Counted from the first letter of the stretch, positions 47,701 to 60,200 are shown. The stretch: DNA of 64,000 nucleotides from Cydia pomonella (GCF_033807575.1 NC_084710.1:22920357-22984356), one strand, 5' to 3'. Numbers and translations: made by a program. Notes: generated from the sequence alone by a model not told the origin.

Positions 47701-49570
47701 TACTGAAAGGGTAAAACGGGACCCTACTAAAACTCCGCTGTCCGTCCGTCTGTCACCGTCTCATGAACCGTGATAGTGAGACAGTTGAAATTCTCACAGA
47801 TGATGTATTTCTGTTGCCGCTATAAAAACAAATACTAACTAAAAAACAAAATAAAAAAAAATATTTAAGGGGGCTCCCATCCAACAGACATGATTTTTTT
47901 GCCGTATTTATAAATAATGGCACGGAACCCTTCGTGCGCAAATCCGACTCGCATCTATTGGCCGGTTTTTTAAATTTAATTATAATCTTTGTGGTATAAT
48001 TTCCAGACGTTTCTGCTAAATACAAAATTAATTTCACTTTAACAGTTTGAATGAGGGCGCATTTTACTCGTCAAAAGATTTTAAGACGTCTGTACTATAA
48101 CTAAGTTTCACATTTAAATGGCTGCGTCAATGGTAGCGAACGTGGCAAAAATGCCGAGACAACGCAAGGATGGCGCTGTCTTTTCATTATGGATCGTAAG
48201 TACTGTATAAAAGATTCAAAATCTATTGACTCCATTGACATATATCTATGGGCGGCCTATCATTGCCCTTACAAGCAATGAGAATGAGGCCAGTACAGCG
48301 GTGTTATGCACGTGAATTCGAGCCAATCGTGTAGTCTACCGCCACAACGCGATTGGTTGATGGGTTCGCATCACGCGCACGATTGGTAGCAACTAGTTGG
48401 ATTAGACTGCACGATTGGCTCGAATTCGTGAGTGACACCACTGAACTAGCACCATTCTTAGAATCAAGTTCATCATCATCAAGATATGAAGGTAGTACAT
48501 AGGTATAATTGTTAAACCATTCAGGGTTTATTCTAAAAACAGATACTTATCTACTTACTTTGTTTACTTCATATTGAACATTTCATGCGCTATATTGTGT
48601 TGACCAACCAAATTGTTATAAACCCTAAATGACTCTATAAAAGTAGGTACTTATATCAGTAGAGAATCACAAATAAATATAAAGACCTTGTTACCCGTAC
48701 AAAACAAGGTCATAATATTACAGCTACGAACAGTTTGCCTACAAAACTGCACGGTGACACTAAAAATTAATTACCTTGTATAAATAAAAGGAACTCATAA
48801 ACGATGGCCATTTTAGCACGTTTTTGTACTTAACTTTTGCAGATACATGTTTCTGTAAGGTAGTAAAATTCATTAATAGCGTTACACACCTACAACTAAG
48901 CTGAAAACCTCGGGTGGAACCTGTATCCCCAATCAGCCAAGCTGAGACTACAAGCGCCAATTTACCACGTAAGGTTTAGCTGTTAATGCTGGATTGATTA
49001 AAATAAATAAATGAAATGAATGAATTACTGCTTACCCGTTAATCCCAAATACAATCCTAAATTGACCTGCAACCTTGGCAAGAAATATGATCCACCAACA
49101 TCCGGGAACAGCCCAATCTTCGTCTCCGGCATAGCTATGAGTGTCTTCTCAGTCGCCACCCTGTATCGTCCATGCACCGATAATCCTAGACCTCCTCCCA
49201 TGGTGATACCGTTGATAATCGCTATGTAAGGAATCTTATATTTCCCAATTAAGTAGTTTACATTATATTCTGTATGAAAGAAGATCGGTCCTTCCACTTT
49301 GTCTATGGCTGCTTTAACATCGCCGCCTGCACAGAAAGCTTTATCCCCGGCTCCTTTGACTATGACACAGGTTTTCGTGTTCTCCCATTCTTGAAGTTGC
49401 GGTAATAGTTTTGTCACCATGGAAGTGTTGAGGGAGTTTAGAGCTTTGGGACGGTTTAATGTGATGACACCTGCGTTGTTCAATGTTTCGAATAGTACAT
49501 CTGATTCTTGTGTTGACATCATGCGCTTGAGGGCTAGGGCATTTGATAGTTTGATTCTTAGTTTAAACAT
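44766..49570 (-). CDS. HIBCH: 3-hydroxyisobutyryl-CoA hydrolase, mitochondrial
   Basis: Crotonase-fold thioesterase of valine catabolism, hydrolysing 3-hydroxyisobutyryl-CoA in mitochondria. Minus-strand exons: 49036-49570, 47208-47482, 45262-45403 and 44766-44917; phases 1, 0, 1 join into 1104 nt, 367 residues plus stop (human enzyme about 386). The start is the ATG at 49568-49570. The first ~20 residues are basic and hydroxylated without acid residues, fitting a mitochondrial targeting peptide. The oxyanion-hole segment FCAGGD is at residues 79-84, the second glycine-rich segment GGGLGL at 125-130, and the catalytic region MPETKIGLFPDVG at 147-159 with the family glutamate at 149. All acceptors and donors fit AG/GT (GTAAGC, GTAAGA and GTAACA donors). 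Introns hold an RTE LINE fragment, a 330-bp dispersed repeat with a minisatellite, and a MITE. It is divergent from the deformylase gene, with 1.6 kb between start codons. Confidence 0.93.
44985..45130 (-). repeat. 330-bp dispersed repeat, partial, reverse (HIBCH intron 3)
   Basis: TACACCTCTGGAGTTGCAGG, ACTTACCATCAGGCGGGC and CTTGCTTGCCACC are the reverse of the family 5' end. Confidence 0.55.
45515..45870 (+). repeat. 330-bp dispersed repeat with 21-bp minisatellite (HIBCH intron 2)
   Basis: Same family as 15708-16035. Its 3' end carries three tandem 21-bp units ACATTCACAATGCCCATACC(G) at about 45803-45862; other copies have one. Confidence 0.65.
46486..46935 (-). pseudogene. RTE-like LINE C-terminus in HIBCH intron 2
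   Basis: Minus strand: LFNTSILPILTYGCQIWALT, MERSMLGKRLSDKIR, WKWSGHTIRGKEKWSKTIM, RGRPFRRWVDDIKAIAG and EEWRRLEEAFCQ. Open over the part seen; the 5' part is missing. Same strand as HIBCH. Confidence 0.75.
47590..47970 (-). repeat. SINE-like piece and ~200-bp dispersed repeat (HIBCH intron 1)
   Basis: A tRNA-like fragment (AGCTCAGTTGACAGAGCTGG ... GCGAGTTCGAGTATTCC) is followed by a reverse copy of the repeat at 19623 (GGGTAAAACGGGACCC; CATGAACCGTGATAG; GCGCAAATCCGACTCGCA). Confidence 0.5.
48297..48442. mobile_element. MITE with ~40-bp inverted ends (HIBCH intron 1)
   Basis: GAATTCGAGCCAATCGTG (left) and CACGATTGGCTCGAATTC (right), extended by CAG.GGTGT / ACACCACTG and AGTCT / AGACT. Confidence 0.65.
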
Positions 49571-50870
49571 CTGAAAGATAATTGATTTTTAATAAGAAGA
49601 TTTAATGCTGGGACGGCTAGTATGTAATCGCCATTCAAACCTGGTCTGTAAGGTCCACATCTAAGTACCCTATCATGTTTCACGAAAAGTCAGCAATAGC
49701 TCATGTGAATTTGAAAACTTACATCCTCTATGACTTTTTAAAATATTTACACTTAAATGATATAATAGAGTAAGAAGAACATATAAATGTTACTTTTGAT
49801 AACATTTATAAATACAACAGAGAGTACTTAGATAAACAATACATTATAAATAAATAAATTATATCTAACAATCTTAGAACTAAATTAACTAATTCACACA
49901 ACATTAAAGCTCTCCAAGGGGCCTCTATCTGTTGGTTCTATATCCCCACACAACCATATTAAAAGCCCGGGATTTATAGGCCCATGAAATCTAATTAATA
50001 CAATTAACTACTATACAGACATGTTTAGTCCATATGGTTGCATTTGAATGTACCAATTTCAGAGCAAAATACAAATACTAACAAGATTTGATGGTGTAAA
50101 GATTGTCCAAACAGGAAAGAAACCTATATGAAGTAAGTGTTTCTGTGTGTGTGAGACCAAAAAATCTTATAGCTAGTGCTACAGAATATCACTTAAAACA
50201 ATGAGTGCCATAAGTTCTTATTGATGCCAATTTAATTACTTCCATACTTATGAATTTAAAATATGCATTCTATAATGGCAAACCAACTAAAAGATAAAGG
50301 TTGTGTGTTACAAAGCGAAACTACTGGATATTCAGTAAATATGCTCGTTCGATAGTGAAGTATGCTAATATTTATAGGTTGGGTATAAAAATACGCCCAA
50401 AAACAACAAAAATATGACTAAAGACCGCGTTTATAACATCAAATGCAATCATTATTTTTCGCCATACGATATATGTATGATAAAGGCAGCTGTTATTCAA
50501 CAATACATAAGTAATTACATAAGAACTTGCCTTGAACCCTGCCAAAGATGTTATCATTAAGTTAACACAAATTCAAAACTTGTCGGTAAGGCGAGGCTGC
50601 CTACTTCCCTAGTTTTAAAGTTCAAACAAACAAAATTCACCACACAAGTATATGTTTATAAACGTGAACTGATTCACCAGACAGTGGCTAAAGTGTTGTA
50701 TATCCGAATTAATTATGAATAATTAACAAAATGCTTAATATTGACCTTTGAATATTATATCGCGGCAGAGTAGATTCGGTAAACGTAAATCGGCAATCGG
50801 CATGGAAATGACGTTTAATTAAATACTTAACGTTCCGGATTTCATGCCAAAATCTGAATTGGTTGTCACC
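49571..50870. other. HIBCH 5' flank (intergenic)
   Basis: AT-rich sequence between the divergent HIBCH and PDF genes. No gene, no clear TATA box and no CpG-rich stretch recognised; the promoters are presumably here. Confidence 0.4.
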
Positions 50871-50877
50871 ACGGTGT

Positions 50878-51010
50878 CCTCTACACGATGACCCAGCGTA
50901 GGCCAGTCTACGGGACGCAGCTATGCGGTGGATTGAGATAGCAATACCACTTGCTCGCTCTAACGCATAAATGCGTCCCTTGGCTGGCCTACGCTGGGCC
51001 ATCGTGTAGA
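50878..51010. mobile_element. MITE in the PDF upstream region
   Basis: Arms of ~41 bp: CTCTACACGATGACCCAGCG ... GGGACGCA and TGCGTCCC ... CGCTGGGCCATCGTGTAGAG. It ends 158 bp before the PDF start codon, so it forms part of the PDF promoter region. Confidence 0.65.
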
Positions 51011-51167
51011 GGAGTCATTACGGACTATGATGATGTGTGGAACGGAACGTTAACGTCATCCCTAATGACACTGACACTTCTTGTAATTTGAGGTTATATT
51101 GTTTGAAATACAATCTGTATATTTATTTAGATAAAACTTTAATAATATTCACTGACTGAGCTCAACA

Positions 51168-53008
51168 ATGACTGTATCTAGAAAAGTGCTCAACTGGTAC
51201 GCCAGGCTATCTCCAAGCCGTGGGCATGTCAATCCTCCTTACAGTCACGTCGTACAGATTGGGGATCCTAGGTTACGTAAAGTTTCCGAGCCGGTACCCC
51301 CCGAATCAATAAAAACTGAGCAGATTCAGACAATAATTAAAAAACTAGAAGTAGTATTAAACAGATATGGTAGCCTGGGGATGTCAGCGCCTCAAATTGG
51401 TGTGAATATGAGGATATTTGCTATGCAGTTAACTGCGCTAGAAATTAAGAATATGAGTCCAGATATTGTCAAATCCCGTGGTATGACTGTAGTACCGTAC
51501 ACTGTGAGTAAGTAAACAATGCTAACGAGCTGAAAAAAAAACACCAATACATGGTGTTCAAAAAGTGGTACATTCTATTTTCATCTGTTTTTAGGTGTTT
51601 ATCAATCCATCATTGAAAATAGTCGACTACCGCAAGGTCTCCCATGCTGAGGGCTGTGAGAGCGTTAGAGGATTCTCTGCAGAAGTTCCTAGATACAAAG
51701 AGGTTGAAATTTCAGGTAAACATTTCAATTTGTAATTGACCTGTTGTTTTATGACTGATATAGCTATATTACGGTACATACCACGTACATACCTTTTCCA
51801 TTATATGAATAATCATATGTATTTTTAATCTGTACAATATTAAAGTATTGTTTTTAATTAAATGAGCCAATAAAAAGTAAACACAGCAAACATTCAAAAT
51901 TTTTAAAAAATTCTGCAAGTAGGCCTCAAGGGCTCTTTTACAAGTCAATACAACATTATTGTAACATCATGTATTGACATGAAAAATACATAAAACATTT
52001 AATAAATACAACAGTCAATACGCGGGTAATTAAATTATAATAATCTTAAAATAAATAATTACTACACAATACAACCGAGATGTATAGTCTCTATGGTTAA
52101 AAATACCTTAAATCTGGAGATGTAAAAGGTCCCCAATGTCAGAGACTAATACTTTAAGGCCCCACACTAAATAATATGCCATGATATAAAATTCATAATA
52201 TTTAGTGAATTTAGATTTTTTTTTTAATACTATGACGGTGGCAAACAAGCATACAGCTCGCCTGATGGTAAGCAATCTCCATAGCCTATGTACGCCTGCA
52301 ACACCAGGGGAGGTACATGCGCGTTGCCGACCCTAAACCCCTCCCCCCACCCCTCGTTGAGCTCTGGCAACCTTACTCACCGGCAGGAACACAACACTAA
52401 GAGTAGGGTGTAGTGTTATTTGGCTGCGGTTTTGTGTAAGGTGGAGGTACTTCCCCAGTTGGGCTCTGCTCTAGATCTGGAATGACAACTGCTGTGCTGT
52501 GCCTTACCACACAAAGCGAGATGACATTCACAATGCCCATACCTCTCTTATAATATCACAGCGGTCACCAAATGGCGGACCATGGTCTGGATCAGGACTG
52601 CCTACCTATTTGATTTTTTGCTTATTTAATAGACTCAAGAAGAAGTGTAGAAACTGACTACCATGGTCACTTAATTTTAAAAACTGGACCCCTGAAGAAA
52701 CTAATTGGTGTTTCTGATTTTTTTTTACAAAATACTTCTAATGCCAAAGTTTTATAATTTTTTATAAGAGACTAACAATTTTAGCACATAAACATAAAAC
52801 TACTTCCAATATTTCAGGTCTTGGCCCAGAAGGTGAGCTGAAATCTGAAAAGTTTAAAGACTGGGCGGCTAGAATTGCACAGCATGAGCTAGACCACCTA
52901 GATGGCAAGCTGTACACGGACATAATGGACAGGAAGACACTCTGCTGCACATGCTGGGAGGAAGTTAACCTGTCACAGGGAAAACTAGCAATACCATTTA
53001 CACCATAA
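51168..53008 (+). CDS. PDF: Peptide deformylase, mitochondrial
   Basis: Metal-dependent enzyme that removes the formyl group from the N-terminal methionine of mitochondrially made proteins. Exons 51168-51503, 51595-51715 and 52818-53008 join (phases 0 and 1) into 648 nt, 215 residues. All three family motifs are present: motif 1 as GMSAPQIG (residues 71-78; the usual first Ala of AAPQ is Ser), motif 2 as EGCES (131-135, cysteine metal ligand 133) and motif 3 as HELDH (175-179, two histidine ligands and the catalytic Glu). A basic N-terminus (SRKVLNWYARLSPSRGH) suits mitochondrial import. The donor after exon 1 is GTGAGT. A C-terminal cysteine cluster (LCCTCW) is present. The TAA stop overlaps an AATAAA at 53007-53012, so the 3' UTR may be very short. 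Intron 2 contains two dispersed repeats. Confidence 0.93.
51900..52110 (+). repeat. Dispersed repeat in PDF intron 2 (partner 13290-13475)
   Basis: Shares ATTGACATGAAAAATACATA and GAGATGTATAGTCTCTATGG. Confidence 0.55.
52218..52553 (+). repeat. 330-bp dispersed repeat in PDF intron 2
   Basis: Near full-length copy of the family at 15708-16035 (GGCAAACAAGCATACAGCTC to ATTCACAATGCCCATACCTC). Confidence 0.65.
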
Positions 53009-53012
53009 TAAA
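53007..53012 (+). terminator. Poly(A) signal overlapping the PDF stop codon
   Basis: AATAAA begins inside the TAA stop (53006-53008) of peptide deformylase. If used, the 3' UTR would be about 15-30 nt. Confidence 0.45.
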
Positions 53013-53369
53013 ATATTAATATGATGATGGGTTTTGTTTTTGTGAATATCTCATGCATTTATGACCTTATAGCCCATTGCATTATAGTATCCGTTTAAAC
53101 CTGCAGGTTTTTAAACAAAATGTGTAAAATTTAGTTTGTTTGATAGGTTGTAATTTCTATTACTACTTTTTTTATAAAAGATGTGTCCCGCCCCCGCCGA
53201 GTTTCATGCCGGTCCATATTGGGATACCCAGACCCTACTCCAATTGAGGGGGGATTTCAATTTTCTCGGGTCAGAGGTGTAGGGTTAGAGCCGGTGTAGC
53301 TTTATTTGACGTTCATAAGCGTAATTGTAATATGCCTACTTGAATAATAAACTATCTTTATCTTTAAAC

Positions 53370-53640
53370 AGAGGGCCTACCGCAAATACCGTAATTCGTA
53401 AATTACGGGCCTCTTTCTCTGTCACTCTAATTAGCCGGGTCCTTACCAGACAGTGTAGTCGTGCCTCGGCCGAGGCGGCAGGCTCGGGCGAGGAAAACGC
53501 ACGCGCCGCCTCGGCCGAGGCACGTCTACACTGGCCGGTTTGTGCGTGAGGATATTGCCTCGCACGTACGTGCTCGCTCTGCGTGGACCCGGCTATTGGA
53601 GTAAACGAGAAAGATGCCTGCAATTTGCGAACTTTTGTGT
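53370..53640. mobile_element. GC-rich MITE between PDF and Nrx-IV
   Basis: Nested inverted repeats: TCTAATTAGCCGGGTCC / GGACCCGGCTATTGGAG and GTGCCTCGGCCGAGGC / GCCTCGGCCGAGGCAC. Related strings occur near position 240. Confidence 0.55.
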
Positions 53641-54280
53641 ATGCCATTGGTATGCACTATGCAGTCACCATGTGCAGATGGCAGCATTGAAGTAGTTGTC
53701 AAGTACTGTCAAGAACGTGTCGTTCTAAAATCAGCCTCATTAAGGCAAAGAACTAATAATAGTAATAATTTAAAAAGAAAAAAAATATTTGTTTTACAAA
53801 ATTCGACTTCATAGTATACCAAAACTTGACATAATATGTCAAGTATATATATTATCAGAAAATTGTTTCCTGATTTTTTGGATTCCATAATTTTCTTTAA
53901 TGTTTGGAATGATGACTGTAACAAAAGTTGAGTATTTGAACGGACATGAATTGCCTATGCTTTTAATGGCCGACAGCATTTTTTCCCATCATATTTGCCA
54001 TTATAATATCTGTATAGCAATTGGTCAAAATTTTTGTGCCACAAAAATATGCCGCAAGTGACCAATTAGAGACTTAAGTTGATTTAAAAGATTAACCTAC
54101 GCGTGCCTATCTACAAATAAAACAGACTTAAATCAGGGGTGTTGTCCATCCGGCTTGATTTGATGATCTTGACAACGCTAGCGTAATGATTAAACAACGT
54201 TATCCACTTTTCTGACTAATACTTAATACGAACATAGCCGATATTTGTTCCAATTACGAATTTGAACCCAGTATGAAATT
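53641..54280. other. Nrx-IV upstream region
   Basis: AT-rich. TTGACATAATATGTCAAG (53826-53843) is a small palindrome, and CTTGACAAC occurs at about 54167. The Nrx-IV promoter and 5' UTR should be here, but I cannot place them. Confidence 0.35.
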
Positions 54281-57200
54281 ATGATGAGTAATTTTGTATA
54301 TTATTTCGTTGTGTTGCTTTGCTATAGCATTACGAAGTCGGAAGCAGGTATGTTTACACGCCCAACGGATTTTTACTAGTTAATCTTACTATTCCAGTAA
54401 TCATTCTAGCCCTATCTTCTTAAGCAAAACTCATTTAAACAGTATTCACAGTGACTTATATTTAAAATTACTTAAACCAGTTAGAATCTCATTCTAATTA
54501 GCGGTATTTTTTGTCTAATAGTATTCACATTCCTATGTGACCATACATCATTTAGAAATTTATTATTTGTGAATTTACGTTGTAGATAGGTCATTCATTG
54601 ATTACAGTCACACAGGAAAAAACAAACATACTTGCACAATATCAAAAAATCTGTTATGATTGAAAATGCTTGATCGACAACAATAAAATATTCGTTGTTT
54701 CAGAGTACGCTAGATATTACTTTGATTATGAATGTAATGAGCCATTGCTAGCTAATGCCAAACTCACCGCCACATCCAGCTTGAGAGAAAGGGGACCTGA
54801 CAATGCTAAATTATATGGTAAGTCAATGCAAAAATAAAACAAAGAACTTAATTTGAATACAATAGTATTTTAGATTACATTAATTTGGTTCTTTCTTTTA
54901 TGTTACCCTCACATTTTTCTTTAGTTATTTTTGTAAATTAGTTGTATTAAGTATAAACACAGAACCCAATTTATTTTTCTTAAAAATACACTGAATGCAG
55001 CTTTAAGTGTGGTTATTAGTCAGTCTTTATTTTGGCTCAGACTTTTGTAGCATGTGTTGTTGTAACTTTATTTTTGTGTGGCTGAAAATAGTTGTTGTTC
55101 ATATTTGCTGAAAAAGTGTGTTAATAAAAACAGTACAAAAAAACTCATAAGAGACAGAAAAGTGAAGTTGGGAGACAAAATTGGAAGTAATAGGAATCTT
55201 CCTCTGCAGGTCCACAAATTAACTAAAAACAAATTAAGGACCACATTGATTTTTGCAAAAAGAAGTTGCCTTTATATCAAGCCAAAGATGGCAGACATTA
55301 ACGTAAGATGGGCATTTAACATAAAAACTTGGACACCTACTTATGATGAAATATTATCAGCTTCAAGTTACATACAACCAGAAGAGAAAGAGAGATTAGA
55401 CCGATTTGTATATCAAGATGATGTAAAATCATCACTTATTGGAAGGCTGATGATGCGAAAATTTGTCCATTTATGTACTGGCATTCCTTATAACGAAGTT
55501 AAGTTTGCCAGGGATGAGCGTGGAAAACCATACTTAGTTGGCGCAGGCGATATTCCCGTTAACTTCAATGTTTCTCATCAGGGAGATTATTCAGTGCTAG
55601 CCGGACATAAAAAGCGAAATATCGGGATAGATGTAATGAAGATAGAGCCACCGGTTAACAAGAATGTACCAGAATTCTTCAGGCTCATGACTAAACAGTT
55701 TTCTACTCATGAATGGAGGACTATTAAAGAGTATCCCACAGAAAAGGAACAGTTGAAATGCTTCTACCGGCACTGGTGTTTGAAAGAAGCTTATGTTAAG
55801 AACATAGGAGTCGGATTGACAATTGCTCTTCACAAAATCACATTTGTGATTAATACTTACGATATGTCAGTTGGAAATATTGTGACCGATACGCAGCTGT
55901 ATGTTAATGATGTTTTGAAACGTGATTGGAAGATTGAAGAGACGCTTTTAGATGACAAACATGGTGTGGCTGTTGCTATACAGCTTCCTAGAGACATTAC
56001 TATAGAACCAGTATCTTTTTCCTACTTGAATTTTGAAGAATTGGTTAAAGAAGCGCAAGCGTTACATCCGCCAGATGCAACTTTTGCAAATAGTTTTCTA
56101 AAGAAACAAATGAAGCCTTTTTAGAATTAAGTATATTTTTTTAGCTTAGAGTGTGCTTTTTGTATGTAGTGTTTGATAGATTTGTCAGGTGTTAGGTGCT
56201 TTAGAAATAAAATCAAACCATACTCATTGACATTTAATTTTACATAACATCCCAAAAACACTAACAATCATAAAAATAATCATCAGCAACTCATCATTCA
56301 AAAATCGAATGCTAAAAGTTGCCAGCACAAAAAACGCTTGCATATCATTGTAAAGGTGTCAACGCATGGACTGCTTCTGAGAACGATTTCGACCAGCAAC
56401 TCGTCATTGATCTGGGGACAGTGAAGAACATAACACGAGTGGCGACGCAGGGAAGGCAGCACTCCAGGGAATATGTGCAGGAGTATCACATCAGCTATGG
56501 CACGAACGGGCTGGACTATGTGCGGTATAAGGCCGCGGGGGGCGAAGTTAAGGTAATTATGGGGTATTGGAAACTATCATGTTATTAGCAGCAAACTTTA
56601 GGTATGGTGTCAATATACTATGTAACATATTCCCACCTGGAATCTATTAGCTCATTGCACTACGTCAATCGTTAATAGATGGCGCTAGTGCGATTTGCAG
56701 CTACTATGAAGGTTTACATCGCACTATCGCATTTTCAAATGTCAGCTAGATAAATAAAAGTTTTAACCAATCTCCAGTCTCAAGGCGAGTGTCTTATAAT
56801 TAATACAAAGATCTTTTTAGGGTTCTGTAGTCAATTAGGAACCCTTATAGTTTCGCCATGTTCGTCTGTCCATCCAAGGCTTTGATCCTTGATCATCAAG
56901 TGCTAGAAAGCTGCAACTTGCCATGGAGATAAGTCAAAGCGTACAAAGTGGTAAAATAAAATTCTAGAGAAAAATATTTTTTTAGGGTACATACGTCTCC
57001 TACACGCAAGGTGGGAGTGATATTTTTTTTTCGCTTAGAACCCAAGATGTGGGTTGTCTTTCCTAAAACGTGGATGGGTCTTTCAAAATGAATTGTGGTA
57101 ATAGCTCCCGTTCAAAGCAGCCTTTGTGACGGAAGGCTAACTAAACCCTACACTGAGCAGCCCGTCATGCTATTGGCCGATTATAAATTTAGCGATATTA

Positions 57201-60200
57201 CAGTTTACTTACGAATATCGTAAAGCTACTATTTACAAATAATGTTTCAAATTTCAACGCCCTATCTTGTTTTAGGTTGTGCGTTGTATGTCAGTATCTG
57301 TAACTCAACTGTATGATACATTTAGAAAATTGACGTCAGACCTCAAGTTTGCAGCTAATCGCATTATAGTTGGGGCTACTAACAGCAACATTAATACTAA
57401 CAAAATAATACCACCACATTCTACATCTAACTTTACGGTTTTGTCATCTCATAATAGTCCCTTTTCGCTTTGTAAATCGTTAACCGATGACTAAAAATAT
57501 TTTCATTAATTACGTCACCCTCAATTGACACGGTCTCTATTCACTCTCTATAGTTACAACTTCTATTATAAACTAGAATCTAGCTTCTACCTGTGCCTTC
57601 ATTCAGGTTGTAGTTGTTAAAAATTTCAATCCCCTCTTTTTTAAATGTTGAATTCCGAATTCTTCTTTTTCTTGTAATTCCGAAAATCTAAGATGATTGA
57701 TGGGTGATTTTCGGAATTACCTGACATGAAAGTATTCAAAATTACTCGAATACACCATATAAATAGCAAATAGGATACGGAGGAATAGGTTTGTTACTAG
57801 CGCCATATTTAGTACGGTTTGCATGAAGGTATTATTTTGGCTTGCATGGTTGTTTTCCCGCACATTATTTTAATCCTTACTTTTATTTATTCTCTTATAT
57901 ATTGGTTTTGGGTTCTAAATAAGTTTGACTTTTTTATTATGGCATTTGGTGAATTGTAAATTGATCTAAACCTTGGCCTGAGGTTGGTGGTAAAGGGATC
58001 GAAACCACTTTTAGGCTGGTTTGGAGCAATATGTATTTAGTTCCGGGAGCGTTCTAGAGTAATGCTGACGGACGGTCGTCCGCGCGGACATGAACTTCAT
58101 ACAAATAGTCTGTGCGGATCGCTCCGCACCGACAGTCAGCGATATACTATAATTAGATTACTCAGATAAAATTAGATTTAAAAACCTCTAACAAGGGCAC
58201 TCGACGTAAGTGGTTTCGGTGCTCACATAAATATATTAAGCTCACGTAACAGCAAAAGTAAAACGACGTGTTAAATTTTTTGTTATAGTCAAAACAAGCT
58301 TATATAAGCATGTAAGACAATCGTCTCAAGATTCAATATGCTCTGTCTCTTCCTGCAGGGTGATTCCCTTGAAATTAACCACTTGCCTTGAAATTTCATA
58401 GCGAAAGAGACGCAACACTTACGTGACGTCATTCTTTGTTTCTTGACACTTAGTTCTGCGCGCAAATTTCTTGGTTATGTGCCTATGTATGTACATCATA
58501 AGCATTTCGTTAAACTTCTGCTGTTAACTATAAACAGTTAATATTCCACTGACTATGTTTAACACTAACTAACACAAAGGCACTAGCGCTTGGACACCAA
58601 CCGAAAGCTCCTACTACCAACGCTTGACCATCAACCTGCAATCAAGGAAGGAAATTCGAGCCATCGCCACAAGAGGGCGTTTCGCCACTGATGAATATGT
58701 ATCGGAATATACGCTTCAGTATTCTGATGACGGAGAAGGTTGGAGAACAGTTGCTTCCGCTGATGCGTTCTCACAGGTAACAAAAATTGTATGAAACATA
58801 GTGAGAAACTTTGTCAGATTGATACTAGAGGGCGCTTTACTACTGCTGGATATGTATCGTAGTATACGCTTCTGTATTCTGATGGTGGAGAGAGTTGGAG
58901 TTGCTTCTGCTGATGCGTTTACACAGGTAACAAAAAAATTTCGAAACATAGCAAACAATAGCAAGAAACTTCGTGAAATTGACGCTAGAGGGTGCTTTGC
59001 TACTGATGAATATGTATCGGAGTAGACGCTTTAGTATTCTGATGATGGAGGGAGTTGGAGTTTCTGCTGATACGTTTTCACAGGTAACAAAAATTGTATG
59101 AAACATAGCAAGCAACTTCATGAAATTGACAGTAGAGGGTGCTTTACCGCTGACGAATATGTATTGGAGTATACGCTTCAGTATTCTGATGATGGAGAAG
59201 GTTGGAGGACGGTTGCTTCTGCCGATGCGTTGTCACAGGTAAAAATACTGATTGTTTGAAACATAGCAAGAAAGAGGGCGTTTTGCCACTACTATCATCT
59301 CTTAGATGTACTCTGTTGATGGGAAAGGTTGGAGAACGGTTTATGCTGTACGTATTTTCCTATCTATATTGATTGCAATATGTATAATATACACATGGTG
59401 ATGGTGCATCTATTACTGCACATTCTAAACCTTAATTATTAAAACTAACATTTTTTTTCTATTCTCTGCCTCTCTTACTCTCTGCCTTATAAGGTTCATA
59501 CAATTTTCCACTTATGTCTTTGCAATAGGGTTGTTTCCAATTTTTTGAAACGCTTGTATTACTTTCTATATTAACTAAAAGTTGCCCTAAAATTCAACTT
59601 TTATACTAAAAACGGCTTTAAATATGTTAAATTGACAAAATATATTTTGAAAAATGCTTTCGCGCCCAAAACGCTCTTTGAAAATTGTGTGACGTCACAG
59701 TTTACGGTTTGACACATAACTTCATACACACATAGAAGGTACGAACTGTCAACTGACATTTGTCATTTGTTGTTTATCGCCTAACTGTCAACAGTGTCAA
59801 TCTGAGAGTTGTGACGTCATGAGAATCTTCAATGAAGTTTCGAGTTTGGTCACGTGACGTGTGCCAAAAGATATTTTAAATTAAATATTTACAAAAATAT
59901 GGTCATTACAGGTTCCCTAAAAGTAGTTTAACATGTTCTTATAATCCAAAAGAATTTATTGGGATCAATTCTGCCCTAAGATTTGTAGATGGAAACAACC
60001 CTATTAAGTAACTAAGTTAATATTATTTAGTAGGTATCTAGATACCTAAGCCGTAACTATGTAAAAACCGTTGGTGGATGAAAAAAGCGGTGGTTTAATA
60101 ATAAATAATAAACTTGAAAGCTCATATTGTAAAACGTATTATATATTGTATGACTTTTTATAGACTTTCGACGGTAACCATGATGGTAATACAGTTAAGA

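Noticed and set aside
55078..55287. Upstream extension of the AASDHPPT frame from a GTG.
   Set aside because: No ATG upstream in frame; family proteins begin close to VRWAF, which follows the ATG at 55288.
57279..57494. 71-codon plus-strand frame between the alternative Nrx-IV exons.
   Set aside because: No motif, no homologous copy in the window and no splice context; likely chance.
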